64,000 nt of DNA from JALZKA01 sp963701205 (GTDB taxonomy: Bacteria > Actinomycetota > Thermoleophilia > Solirubrobacterales > 70-9), in NCBI GenBank assembly GCA_963701205.1, contig OY969575.1, forward strand, positions 1,116,001-1,180,000. Direction: 5' to 3'. The position numbers and the translations under genes are program-made. Below are positions 8,096 through 16,412 of this stretch, piece by piece (positions within the stretch are counted from its first letter, which is position 1; the number at the start of each line of letters is the position of its first letter). The notes under the pieces were generated by a model that saw only the letters and a list, made by a program, of their open reading frames with translations, made no database searches and was not told where the DNA came from.

Positions 8096-9085
8096 ATGAC
8101 GGATCATCCCACCACCGCCGACTCACCTGGGGAGCACACTGATCTGCCTTCGCTGATCGCAGCGCTTAAGGCGCGGCTCGGCGGCTCGATTGATGGCGAT
8201 CTCGCGGCGCTTCTTGGCGAGCTGGCCGCGGCCGCAGCCGCGGCCGCGGTTGGCCCTCCCCAGACAGAGGCTGCCGTACAGGCCGAGTTCCAGGCTGTGG
8301 TGGATGAGCACCACCGGATGCTCCGCACGCTCGCCCACGAGGTGCGAAATCCGTTGACCGCCGCTCAGATGCTGCTTGACCAGCTCGCCGGAACCGACGA
8401 AGCCGTTACCGGGCACGAACTCGACGAGGCCGCCCGCAAGGATGCGATTGACGCTCGAAGTTGCGTCGCGGAAGCCTTGAACATCGTCGCCGGGCAGCTT
8501 GAGATGGCGAGCTTGGAGCATGCGCGCAGGGTGGAACCGCGCCCTGCTTTCACGAGCGTCCCCGACCTGCTTGACGGTGTCAGTTCCGTGGTCGGATCGC
8601 GACGTGCCGACGACGACGTTCAGGTTTTGTTTGCCTGCGATCCCGATTTGCCGTTGCTGACGACCGACGGATACCTCTTGACCCAGGTCTTGAGGAACCT
8701 GGTTGGCAACGCCCTCAAATTCACCGACGCAGGCACGATCGCCGTGCGTGCCTCCCTCGACGCGGATGGCGATGAGGTCCGAGTGGCGGTCACCGATACC
8801 GGGATCGGCATCGCGGCAGCTGATCGTGAACGTGTGTTCGCCGAGTTCGCCCAGGTCGAGTCTGCACAGCGGGGGCGACGCCACGGGACCGGGCTTGGCC
8901 TCGCAATTTCCCGCGACCTGGTCGCGGCGATCGGCGGCCGGATCGAGCTCCAGAGCGCGGTCGGCGTGGGCTCCACGTTCACGGTGGTCCTGCCGGTCCG
9001 CCAGGCGTCGGCGACCACCGAAGATGCCTCGCTACCATCCCCGCCCCGGGCCGTTAGCTCAGTTGGTAGAGCAGGAGACTCTTAA
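8096..9085 (+). CDS. Soluble sensor histidine kinase
   Basis: A histidine kinase of about 329 residues (10 more if GTG 8066 is used). It has an H-box (LAHEVRNPLTAAQ), N-box (LRNLVGNALKF), G1 box (DTGIGIAA) and G2 box (GTGLGLAIS). There is no transmembrane helix and no recognisable sensor domain. The N-terminal 90 residues are Ala-rich and helical, so it probably senses a cytoplasmic signal or partner. No response regulator is adjacent. The kinase fold ends near VVLPVRQ. A non-conserved tail then runs into the tRNA-Lys gene, where the TAA stop (9083-9085) lies in the anticodon loop. Confidence 0.88.
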   Translation: MTDHPTTADSPGEHTDLPSLIAALKARLGGSIDGDLAALLGELAAAAAAAAVGPPQTEAAVQAEFQAVVDEHHRMLRTLAHEVRNPLTAAQMLLDQLAGTDEAVTGHELDEAARKDAIDARSCVAEALNIVAGQLEMASLEHARRVEPRPAFTSVPDLLDGVSSVVGSRRADDDVQVLFACDPDLPLLTTDGYLLTQVLRNLVGNALKFTDAGTIAVRASLDADGDEVRVAVTDTGIGIAAADRERVFAEFAQVESAQRGRRHGTGLGLAISRDLVAAIGGRIELQSAVGVGSTFTVVLPVRQASATTEDASLPSPPRAVSSVGRAGDS

Positions 9086-9120
9086 TCTCAAGGTCGAAGG
9101 TTCGAATCCTTCACGGCCCA
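9048..9120 (+). tRNA. tRNA-Lys (anticodon CTT)
   Basis: A 73-nt cloverleaf. The acceptor arm 9048-9054 pairs with 9113-9119, with discriminator A at 9120. The D arm is GCTC/GAGC, the T arm contains GGTTCGAATCC, and the anticodon CTT is at 9081-9083. CCA is not encoded. The 27-43 pair is a G-A mismatch; the remaining stems are intact. The gene overlaps the last 38 bases of the histidine kinase frame. A TACCAT hexamer at 9033-9038 could be a -10 element, which is weak evidence. Confidence 0.97.
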
Positions 9121-9183
9121 CTTTCACCGGCATCAACAGGCGCGGCGTTGATCGCTGGAATTGCGCGATCCCCGTGCGACGAC

Positions 9184-10065
9184 CTAACCGGACTTGACCT
9201 TTTCGCCCTCGGCGGGCTCCAGCCCGGGCTCGGAGTGCGCCGCCCGGTCTTCGTAGGCGGCGCGCGCCTTGGGGTCAGCGTTCCAAAGCACCTGATCGGC
9301 CTTCAGCGCCCGGGCGATCGCCTCCCGCCCGCGGCGGGGCATCAGCGTCATCACGCGGGCGATACTGGCTGAGACCTTCGGTACCCAGACGTCGAACTTC
9401 GGCCGCTCGAGCGCATCGACGATCGCGTCGGCGACGTCGGACGGCTCCGAGATCTTGACGCCGCGGGCCTCGACCAGGCCGGAGCCAAGCTCCGTATTGA
9501 CAACGGCGGGCATCACGCACGAGACCTCGACGCCGGTGTCGCGTAGCTCCGCCCGAATTGCCTCCGAGAGGCCAACGACCGCATGCTTCGTGGCGCAGTA
9601 GGTCGCGCCGCCGGGGAAGCCACCCTTGCCCGCCTGCGAAGCGATGTTGACGATGTGCCCACTCTGTCGGCGAACCATTGCCGGCATGACCAGCTTGCTG
9701 CCAAAGATGACCCCGTGCAGGTTGATGTCGATCATCCGCTGCGCCGTGGCGTCGGTCTCATCGACGAACGGTCCGATCGGCATAATCCCGGCGTTGTTGA
9801 TCATCACGTCGATCGGGCCCAGGCGTTCCTCGACCTGGGAGATGAAGTTCTCGAAAGACCCGCGTTCGGTGACATCAAGCTCCAGGGCGATCGTCTCGCC
9901 GCCAAGAACTCCCGCCGTCTTTTGGGCGAGGCTGACGTCCAAATCGCCGATCGCGACCCTGCCGCCCTTGGCGACGACGGCGCGGGCAGTTGCCTCACCG
10001 ATTCCACGAGCACCGCCCGTAATCGCAACGACCTTGCCGACCAGTGAATGCGACTCTCGTGCCAT
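9184..10065 (-). CDS. Short-chain dehydrogenase/reductase
   Basis: A 293-residue classical SDR. The cofactor motif is TGGARGIG, followed by the structural NNAG, catalytic serine in VNIASQAG and YCATK (YxxxK). An aspartate after beta-2 (AIGDLDV) suggests preference for NAD(H). The C-terminal extension of about 50 residues beyond the core is charged and probably disordered. The substrate cannot be predicted. The gene is convergent with tRNA-Lys and stands alone. The 222 bases upstream of its start (10066-10287) contain no gene that can be supported. Confidence 0.88.
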   Translation of the reverse strand: MARESHSLVGKVVAITGGARGIGEATARAVVAKGGRVAIGDLDVSLAQKTAGVLGGETIALELDVTERGSFENFISQVEERLGPIDVMINNAGIMPIGPFVDETDATAQRMIDINLHGVIFGSKLVMPAMVRRQSGHIVNIASQAGKGGFPGGATYCATKHAVVGLSEAIRAELRDTGVEVSCVMPAVVNTELGSGLVEARGVKISEPSDVADAIVDALERPKFDVWVPKVSASIARVMTLMPRRGREAIARALKADQVLWNADPKARAAYEDRAAHSEPGLEPAEGEKVKSG

Positions 10066-10287
10066 CTGCTGAAACTCCTCGTTGGGTGACCGGGAGGAGG
10101 GAGTCTACGACTGGCGCGGCTCGCCCGTTACCTGGTAGCTCAGGTACCAGGCGAGATGGCGTGCGGCGCCGATGCCAACGGTCAATGGTGCGAGAATCGT
10201 CTTCAAGCCGTGGGCATCGTATACGTGGGGTAGGCGCCAACGCGGCATAGGGGTCCATCGGCCTGTCCGAGCGAGGGCTTTAGCTTT

Positions 10288-10716
10288 ATGGGCGTGAAAG
10301 CCCTGATCGCCGGCGACCTCAACGCAGCCACAGCCCTGGCGTCCGGGCTCGTCCAATCCGGCCTCGATGTCGAGCACGATCCGAGTCTTGACGGCGCTGA
10401 GGGGCGGGATGCCAGCGCCATCGCCCTGGGCGTCCGCACGCTGGAGCGCCGACTCGCCGAATTCGAACCCGCGATCGCCGTCGCCGTTGGAACTGGGGAT
10501 TTCGCCCTGGCCCTCGCGCTCGGCGCCGCCAAGCTTGGAATTCCCCTGGTTGGTTGGCCTGGGCCCGATCGCGCGGTGGCTCCGCCGGACCTCGCAGACG
10601 CACGAATTATCGCCCAACTTGCCGAAGTGGACGCCGGCGCGACCGCGTCCGACGGCGATGCGACCGCGGCCGCAGCCCGGATCCGGGAATGGGCGGACCT
10701 ACACTTGAGCGCATGA
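10288..10716 (+). CDS. Hypothetical Rossmann-like protein before a nucleotide-sugar dehydrogenase
   Basis: A 142-residue alanine-rich protein of alternating beta-alpha character. Residues 60-95 (FEPAIAVAVGTGDFALALAL, then GIPLVGW) recall one nucleotide-binding unit of UDP-GlcNAc 2-epimerases (pattern: P-D-hhh-hGDT-x-S-A-hA). The protein is far shorter than that family and lacks the catalytic residues. Its TGA overlaps the ATG of the following dehydrogenase gene (ATGA), implying translational coupling and a related role in nucleotide-sugar metabolism. The function is not known. Confidence 0.65.
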   Translation: MGVKALIAGDLNAATALASGLVQSGLDVEHDPSLDGAEGRDASAIALGVRTLERRLAEFEPAIAVAVGTGDFALALALGAAKLGIPLVGWPGPDRAVAPPDLADARIIAQLAEVDAGATASDGDATAAAARIREWADLHLSA

Positions 10717-11963
10717 AGGTCGGAGTCATTGGGCTCGGCTACGTCGGGTTGCCACTCGCCGTCGCCTTCGCCGAGGCGGGCGCCGAGGTGCTCGGCATCG
10801 ACGTCTCCGAGGAGACGGTGGCCACGCTTGGCGCGGGCGAGAGCACGATCGAGGACATCGAATCCGGGCGGTTAACCCCCCTCGTCGGCCACTCCCTGAC
10901 GGTGGCCAGCGATTCCGCGGGCCTGGCGGAGTGCGACGCGATCGTGATCTGCGTTCCGACCCCGCTCGCCAATCAGCGCGAGCCCGACCTCACGTATGTG
11001 GACCAGGCCGCGGCGACGATCGCCGGGATCATTCGCAAGGGTCAACTCGTGGTGCTCGAATCGACCACGTATCCCGGCACGACCCGCGAGCGCCTGGCCC
11101 CGGCGATTGCGAAGTCGGGTCTTGTAGCCGGCTCCGACTTTCACATCGCCTTCTCGCCGGAACGGATCGACCCTGGGCGGACGGATCACACGATCCGCAC
11201 GACGCCAAAGGTCGTCGGCGGCCTGACGCCTAAGTGCCTTGAGCGCGCTGTCGCGCTCTACGAGGTGATCTGTGACCGGGTGGTCAGCGTCTCAACCCCC
11301 GAAGCGGCCGAACTCGCGAAGCTTCACGAGAACATTTTTCGCTCCGTCAACATCGCGCTCGTCAATGAGCTGGCGATGCTTGCGGATCGGATGGGAATCG
11401 ACATCTGGGAGGTCGTCGATGCCGCGGCAACCAAGCCGTTCGGCTTCATGAGCTTTGAGCCCGGCCCCGGGATGGGCGGGCACTGCCTGCCCATCGATCC
11501 CTTCTACCTCGCTTTCAAGGCCCGCGAGTTCGACGTGCCTACCGAGTTCATCGAATTGGCCGGCCGCGTCAACCAGCAGCAGCCGCGCTTTTGCGTCGAG
11601 TTGGTGACCCGCGCGCTAAACGACGCGGGCCGGTCGGTGAAGGGCTCGAGCGTCCTCCTGCTGGGCGCCTCCTACAAGGCCGGCATCGGGGACATGCGCG
11701 AGGCGCCAGCCCTGAAGATCGCAAAAATGCTGCGCGACCTCGGCGCCGATGTTTCCTACCACGACCCCCACGTCCCGGAGGTGCCCGAGCTCGAACTTCG
11801 GTCGGTCGATCTTGACGCCGGCCTTTCGGCCTGCGACGTTGCCTGCGTGGTCACCGCCCATCCGCAGATCGATTACACGAGGATCGTCGCGGAGGCCCCG
11901 TTGGTGGTTGATTTCCGGGGCGTCACCCGCGGCATCGAGGCTCCAAACCTCATCCGGCTGTGA
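10713..11963 (+). CDS. UDP-N-acetylhexosamine / nucleotide-sugar dehydrogenase
   Basis: A 416-residue UDP-sugar 6-dehydrogenase that oxidises C6 of a nucleotide sugar to the carboxylate in two NAD-dependent steps. It begins with the Rossmann motif GVIGLGYVGLP. It carries the conserved ESTTYPGTT segment and the catalytic cysteine C258 in GPGMGGHCLPIDP, and ends with the C-terminal substrate domain (LGASYKAGIGDMREAPAL). The FGFMSFEPGPGMGGHC form and overall pattern are closer to WbpA/WecC-type (HexNAc) enzymes than to UDP-glucose dehydrogenase. Exact substrate is inference. It is coupled at both ends by four-base overlaps. Confidence 0.88.
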   Translation: MKVGVIGLGYVGLPLAVAFAEAGAEVLGIDVSEETVATLGAGESTIEDIESGRLTPLVGHSLTVASDSAGLAECDAIVICVPTPLANQREPDLTYVDQAAATIAGIIRKGQLVVLESTTYPGTTRERLAPAIAKSGLVAGSDFHIAFSPERIDPGRTDHTIRTTPKVVGGLTPKCLERAVALYEVICDRVVSVSTPEAAELAKLHENIFRSVNIALVNELAMLADRMGIDIWEVVDAAATKPFGFMSFEPGPGMGGHCLPIDPFYLAFKAREFDVPTEFIELAGRVNQQQPRFCVELVTRALNDAGRSVKGSSVLLLGASYKAGIGDMREAPALKIAKMLRDLGADVSYHDPHVPEVPELELRSVDLDAGLSACDVACVVTAHPQIDYTRIVAEAPLVVDFRGVTRGIEAPNLIRL

Positions 11964-12676
11964 TCGGCGAACGCTCTCAATCCGATGCCTTGGAGTACGG
12001 CGACCGCGTTACGGTCGGACTTGCGCTTGCAGCGGCGGGTACCGCCGGGGCGCTCGTCGCGGGCCAGTTTTGGAAGTTGGTCGCTCGCCGGGCACACGAG
12101 GCGGCGGTTGACCCCGAAGTGCTGCCCGCGGCCACCGTCTTTGAAACGGCCGAACACGCGCTAACCCATACCCAGCACGCCACGCAGGACACGCTCGTGG
12201 TCGCGGTCGAGGGATACGCCGCAACATCGCGACACGAAACGATTCTGTTTCACCTTCTGTCGGGCTTTCTGGGTGCCTTTGCGCTGGCCCGGATCTCGAC
12301 GTGGGGGATGCGGTCAGGCTGGTGGCCTCTGGGCAACGTCAACGTGGGGGGCCGCCACATCCATCACTTCGTCCCCGGGATCCTGCTGGCCTTTGGCGCC
12401 GGCGGCGCGGCCCTCTTTACGCGGGATGAGACGCTGGAAAAGACGTTGGCGATTCCCTTCGGGGCTGGCCTTGGGCTGACGCTTGACGAGGCGGCGCTCC
12501 TGCTCGACCTGCGCGACGTCTACTGGACCCGCGAGGGGGTCTTGAGCCTCCAGGTGTCGCTGGCCGCAGCGGCGCTGATGGGCGGCACCGTCCTGGCATT
12601 GCGGATCCTTCGTCGGGGCGAGGAGCGCGCCATCGAGCACGGCGCCATCCCCGCCTACCCCGGCGTCACGGCCTAG
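11960..12676 (+). CDS. Integral membrane protein with HIHHF motif
   Basis: A 238-residue multi-pass membrane protein starting at GTG 11960 (GTGA overlap with the upstream gene). About six transmembrane segments are visible. Conserved-looking polar motifs sit at membrane borders: GGRHIHHFVPGILLAF and GLGLTLDEAALLLDLRDVYW. Histidine triads and acidic residues of this kind could bind a metal, but no known enzyme family is recognised. The same motif pair occurs, from memory, in uncharacterised actinobacterial membrane proteins. Its stop overlaps the convergent RibD-like gene by four bases. Confidence 0.75.
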   Translation: MIGERSQSDALEYGDRVTVGLALAAAGTAGALVAGQFWKLVARRAHEAAVDPEVLPAATVFETAEHALTHTQHATQDTLVVAVEGYAATSRHETILFHLLSGFLGAFALARISTWGMRSGWWPLGNVNVGGRHIHHFVPGILLAFGAGGAALFTRDETLEKTLAIPFGAGLGLTLDEAALLLDLRDVYWTREGVLSLQVSLAAAALMGGTVLALRILRRGEERAIEHGAIPAYPGVTA

Positions 12677-13416
12677 CGACGGACCGCGTAGCGAGCGAAG
12701 AGCTCACCGGTTTCAGGCTCGCAAGCCAGCCACGCGAGCTCAAGCGGGCGCTCGGCCTCCGAGAGGCCGGCAACCAGCCCGGGCCCCTCGCCGCCGCCCA
12801 GCTTGGCGGCGCGGGTGGTGAAGAGCTCATCGGCGACCCCGCAACCGAGCAGTTGTGCGTGCAGGTGGGCGCCGCCCTCGCAAAGCAGCGAGCGGATACC
12901 CAGTTCGGTGCGAAGGTGCTTAAGCGCGGCGGGGAGATCCACGGCTTGTTCGTGATGAACAACGGTCACCTTTGCCGCGGTCTCAGGGGGAGCTGACGTG
13001 CTGGCGGTGTAGATGACCACCTCGGCGCCCTCATCTGTAAACAGCGGAGCGTCCCAGGGCAGATCGAGGCGGCCGGAAACGATCACGATCAGCGGTTCGG
13101 GCCGCAACCCCGCATCCTCGCGGCGCTTTCGCTTCGCTTGGTCGTCGCCGATGCGCCCGTAGCGCTCCGCCCGCATCGTTCCCGCGCCGATCATCACCGC
13201 ATCAACCCGGGTTCGAAGCCCGACGAGCAACTCGGTGTCGCGATCGCTGCCGATTGACCCCGAGACCCCCCCGATGGTGGTTCGCCCGTCCACCGTCAGT
13301 GCGAAGTTGGTGAGTACCCGAGGCCGGTCATCAGGGGCGTCGTCGCCGGGGCGGAGCTCGGCTACGAGTTCCGCAACGGTGATGTCCCTGGCTGGCTCCG
13401 GTAGCAGCAGACGCAT
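12673..13416 (-). CDS. RibD C-terminal / dihydrofolate-reductase-like oxidoreductase
   Basis: A 247-residue protein from ATG 13416. The reductase domain of riboflavin biosynthesis is recognised by VLTNFALTVDGRTT, VDAVMIGAGTMRAERYG and the NADPH-binding LLCEGGAHLHAQLL. The N-terminal deaminase domain of full-length RibD is absent, as in stand-alone 5-amino-6-ribosylaminouracil reductases and related RibD_C proteins. With no other rib genes nearby, the substrate is uncertain. It diverges from the GH31 gene across 55 bases, which must hold both promoters. Confidence 0.85.
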   Translation of the reverse strand: MRLLLPEPARDITVAELVAELRPGDDAPDDRPRVLTNFALTVDGRTTIGGVSGSIGSDRDTELLVGLRTRVDAVMIGAGTMRAERYGRIGDDQAKRKRREDAGLRPEPLIVIVSGRLDLPWDAPLFTDEGAEVVIYTASTSAPPETAAKVTVVHHEQAVDLPAALKHLRTELGIRSLLCEGGAHLHAQLLGCGVADELFTTRAAKLGGGEGPGLVAGLSEAERPLELAWLACEPETGELFARYAVRR

Positions 13417-13471
13417 CCCAGCAAAGTACCCGTCGGCGCAGGGGCGCGCCGGCTGATCTACGGTTTCGCGG

Positions 13472-15967
13472 ATGACTTCGCCGGTTCGGACCATTCTCTG
13501 TTCGGCCTTGCTGGCGGCGCTTGTCGGCAGCACACCCGCTGGCGCTGCGCCGGCAGCCGACGCCGGCAGCCTCAAGGCTCGGGTGGGCGCCGACCCGTGG
13601 CGACTCGAACTGCGGGGTGCCGGCGGCAAACCCCTTCTCGAGCAGCACCCCGGCACCGGCACCGGCGCGACGGGCCGGCTTGGCTTCAGAACGGCGTCGG
13701 GTTGGCACCGGGCCACCCACGTCGTCTCTGCGAGCCGGAGCGATGCGGGCTATTCGGCAGTTCTGGCCACGACGGACCCTGTTCGGCAGATCGAGCTGGA
13801 GCTGAGCGCGACGGGGGAGGGCGTGATCGCGATGCGCGCCCACCTCATCGGCCCCGCGGTTGACGTTGAGGCGATGGGCATCGGCTTCGTCGCCCCGGAC
13901 GACGAGCGCTACCTCGGCTTCGGCGAGCGCTCCAACGCCGTTGACCAGGCGGGCGGGACGATCGAGAACTACGTGGCTGACGGTCCCTACCAGGAGGTCG
14001 AGTACGCAGGCATCTCAGCGTTCGTGCCGCCCTGGGGATTGCGGGACGGCCGCCAGGACGCGACGTACTTTCCAATCCCGTGGCTCTTGTCGAGCCGCGG
14101 ATACGGGGTTTTGGTGGATAACCCGGAGACGTCAACGTTTCGACTCGGAAGCGATCAGTCGGGCGCCTGGAGCGTCGAAGTCACCAAGGCACCGCCGGGC
14201 GAGGTCGGCGCCGAATCAGCACCTCCCGTAACGGACCTCAGGCTTCGTTTCTTCGCCGGGCCCAGGCCCGCGGACGCGCTGCGCCGATTCAGCGCCGCGG
14301 TCGGCAGGCAGCCCAAGACGGCTGCCCCGTGGGTCTTCGGGCCGTGGTACCAGCCCGGCAATGTCGAGGCGGATCTGGCCACGCTCCGTGCCGCTGACGC
14401 CCCCGTCTCGGTCGTTCAGACCTACACGCACTACCTGCCGTGTGGCGCCCAGTCCACGCCCGCCGAGCGCGAGCGAACCGGGACCGCGCACCAACTCGGG
14501 GTCGCAATCACGACTTACTTCAACCCGATGGTCTGTACCAACTACGAAGACGCCTACGAGCCGGCCCAGGCGGCCGGTGCGCTGACCCGCACAGCGGCTG
14601 GAAATCCCTACACCTACCGCTATGGAGCCGATGTCGATGACCTGTTTGTCGTCGGTCAGTACGACTTCTTCCGCGCGGCGGGTCGGGAAGCCTACGCCGA
14701 GCGCCTGGGCGAAGCGATCGACGACGGCTACGACGGCTGGATGGAGGATTTCGGGGAGTACACGCCGCTCGATTCGGTCTCCGGCGATGCGACCGACGGC
14801 GCCCGCGCGCACAACGAGTACGCCCGCCGCTACCACTGCGCCGCCTGGGACGCGGTGCGTGGGCAGCCACGCCCGATCGTTCGCTTTCAGCGCTCCGGCT
14901 GGACCAACGCCGCCCGTTGCGCGCAGGTGGTCTGGGGCGGCGACCCCACGACGGGCTGGGGCTTTGACGGCCTGCGCTCGGCCCTGACCCAGGCGCTCAG
15001 CGCAGGCAGTTCGGGCATTGGTATCTGGGGTTCGGACATCGGCGGCTTCTTTGCACTTGGCTCCAACTCGCTGAGCCCGGAGCTGCTCACCCGTTGGGTC
15101 CAGCTCGGGGCCTTTTCAGGCGTCATGCGAACGCAGCGAAACGGTGTCGCGCTGCCGCCCCGTAGCCGCCCCCAGGTCACCGACCCCGATCAGATCTCAA
15201 ACTGGCGCCGCTATGCCAAGTTGCGAACTCAGCTCTATCCATATCTGCTGGCGGCCGAACGGCAGTACCGCGCTCGCGGCCTGCCGCTGATGCGCCACCT
15301 GATGCTTGCCTATCCGGGGGACCGGACCGCCGGGGGCATCGAGGATCAGTTCATGCTGGGCAGAGACCTGCTGCTCGCCCCGGTTCTGGATCCGCAGACG
15401 AGCGAGCGCCCGGTGTACTTGCCTCGGGGTCGGTGGGTTGACTTGTGGCGCTCCGCCCGCTACCGCGAGGGCGACGGCGCCCTGCGGCTGTTGGGCGCGC
15501 GGACCCTGCGCGGCAAGCGCGAGAAGACGCTGCCCGCGCCGTTGGAGGAAATCCCGTTGCTGGTGCGCGCAGGGTCGGTCCTGCCGCTGCTTCCGGCGGG
15601 CGTCGACAGCCTGGCCTCATACGGCGCCAACCAGCCCGGGCTCACCCGCCTTGACGATCGGCGGCGACGATTGGAGCTGATCGCGTTTCCGCGCGGCAAG
15701 CGCACCTCGCGCTTCGGGCGACGGGGGGCGCTGCACTCAAGGCTTGCTCGTGGGACATGGCGGCTTCGGGTCCGCTCCGACCAGCGCCTTCGCGTGACCG
15801 TTCAGGCCGCGCTGCCCAAGCGGCTCCCCGCCGCCTGCGGCGTGCTGGTCAACGGCCGACGCCTGCCGCGCGCCAGGTGGTCCGTTGGCGCTGCGACCAA
15901 GGTCCTGAGGGTGCGGTTCGCCGCGCGCCCGGGAGCCGTCCTTTCCGTCGCGACGAAGTGCCGCTAG
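13472..15967 (+). CDS. Secreted glycoside hydrolase family 31 enzyme
   Basis: An 831-residue exported alpha-glycosidase. The signal peptide is MTSPVRTILCSALLAALVGS through an AGAAPA cleavage region. The GH31 nucleophile is D426 in DGWMEDFGEY, and the acid/base is probably D491 in WGGDPTTGW. SDIGGFFAL and AFSGVMRTQRNG are further family motifs. The C terminus is a basic beta-rich domain containing two cysteines and ending KCR. The substrate (alpha-glucoside, alpha-xyloside or sulfoquinovoside) is open: the QxRxxW motif of sulfoquinovosidases was not found. The stop overlaps the convergent rpiB-like gene by four bases. Confidence 0.9.
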   Translation: MTSPVRTILCSALLAALVGSTPAGAAPAADAGSLKARVGADPWRLELRGAGGKPLLEQHPGTGTGATGRLGFRTASGWHRATHVVSASRSDAGYSAVLATTDPVRQIELELSATGEGVIAMRAHLIGPAVDVEAMGIGFVAPDDERYLGFGERSNAVDQAGGTIENYVADGPYQEVEYAGISAFVPPWGLRDGRQDATYFPIPWLLSSRGYGVLVDNPETSTFRLGSDQSGAWSVEVTKAPPGEVGAESAPPVTDLRLRFFAGPRPADALRRFSAAVGRQPKTAAPWVFGPWYQPGNVEADLATLRAADAPVSVVQTYTHYLPCGAQSTPAERERTGTAHQLGVAITTYFNPMVCTNYEDAYEPAQAAGALTRTAAGNPYTYRYGADVDDLFVVGQYDFFRAAGREAYAERLGEAIDDGYDGWMEDFGEYTPLDSVSGDATDGARAHNEYARRYHCAAWDAVRGQPRPIVRFQRSGWTNAARCAQVVWGGDPTTGWGFDGLRSALTQALSAGSSGIGIWGSDIGGFFALGSNSLSPELLTRWVQLGAFSGVMRTQRNGVALPPRSRPQVTDPDQISNWRRYAKLRTQLYPYLLAAERQYRARGLPLMRHLMLAYPGDRTAGGIEDQFMLGRDLLLAPVLDPQTSERPVYLPRGRWVDLWRSARYREGDGALRLLGARTLRGKREKTLPAPLEEIPLLVRAGSVLPLLPAGVDSLASYGANQPGLTRLDDRRRRLELIAFPRGKRTSRFGRRGALHSRLARGTWRLRVRSDQRLRVTVQAALPKRLPAACGVLVNGRRLPRARWSVGAATKVLRVRFAARPGAVLSVATKCR

Positions 15968-16410
15968 GCGCTGTCTTCAATCTCACTCAGGTGGGCGATG
16001 TTGGCCCGATCGTCCGGATCGGTCGATGGTGCGCCCGCAAACCATCCGTCCAGGATCCCGTCAAGCTCGGCCCTTGAAGTCGATTGCAGGCTGAGCGCCA
16101 GCACGTTGGCGTCGTTCCAGCGCCGCGCTCCGGCCGCCGTGTCGGCGTCCGCACACAGGGCCGCCCTGACGCCGGCAACCTTGTTGGCTGCGATCGACGC
16201 GCCGGTCCCGGTCCAACAGCACACGATCGCCTGATCGGCGCGGCCTTCGGCGACGTCGCGAGCGGCCGCAGCGCTCGCCCAAGCCCAGTCGTCGCGCTCA
16301 GATGGGCTCAACGCGCCGTGGGGGATCGGCTCGTGCCCACGGGCACTCAAGGCGTCTGCCAATGCCGTGGCGATGCCCTTGAGCTCGTCGGCTGCGATCG
16401 CGATCCGCAT
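15964..16410 (-). CDS. RpiB/LacA/LacB-family sugar-phosphate isomerase
   Basis: A 148-residue aldose-ketose isomerase fold. The phosphate loop and catalytic cysteine are in CCWTGTGASIAANK (C65), followed by the expected VRAALC. The residue aligned with the ring-opening histidine of E. coli RpiB is replaced: the sequence reads RRWNDANVLAL (W98). This subfamily is therefore probably not a canonical ribose-5-phosphate isomerase and its sugar is unknown. It starts two bases after the sulfotransferase stop on the same strand, so the two are likely co-transcribed. Confidence 0.85.
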   Translation of the reverse strand: MRIAIAADELKGIATALADALSARGHEPIPHGALSPSERDDWAWASAAAARDVAEGRADQAIVCCWTGTGASIAANKVAGVRAALCADADTAAGARRWNDANVLALSLQSTSRAELDGILDGWFAGAPSTDPDDRANIAHLSEIEDSA

Positions 16411-16412
16411 CT

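Noticed and set aside
8827..8840. TGAACGTGTGTTCG, a LexA-like half-palindrome
   Set aside because: It lies inside the catalytic domain coding sequence of the histidine kinase and differs from the consensus at the first base.
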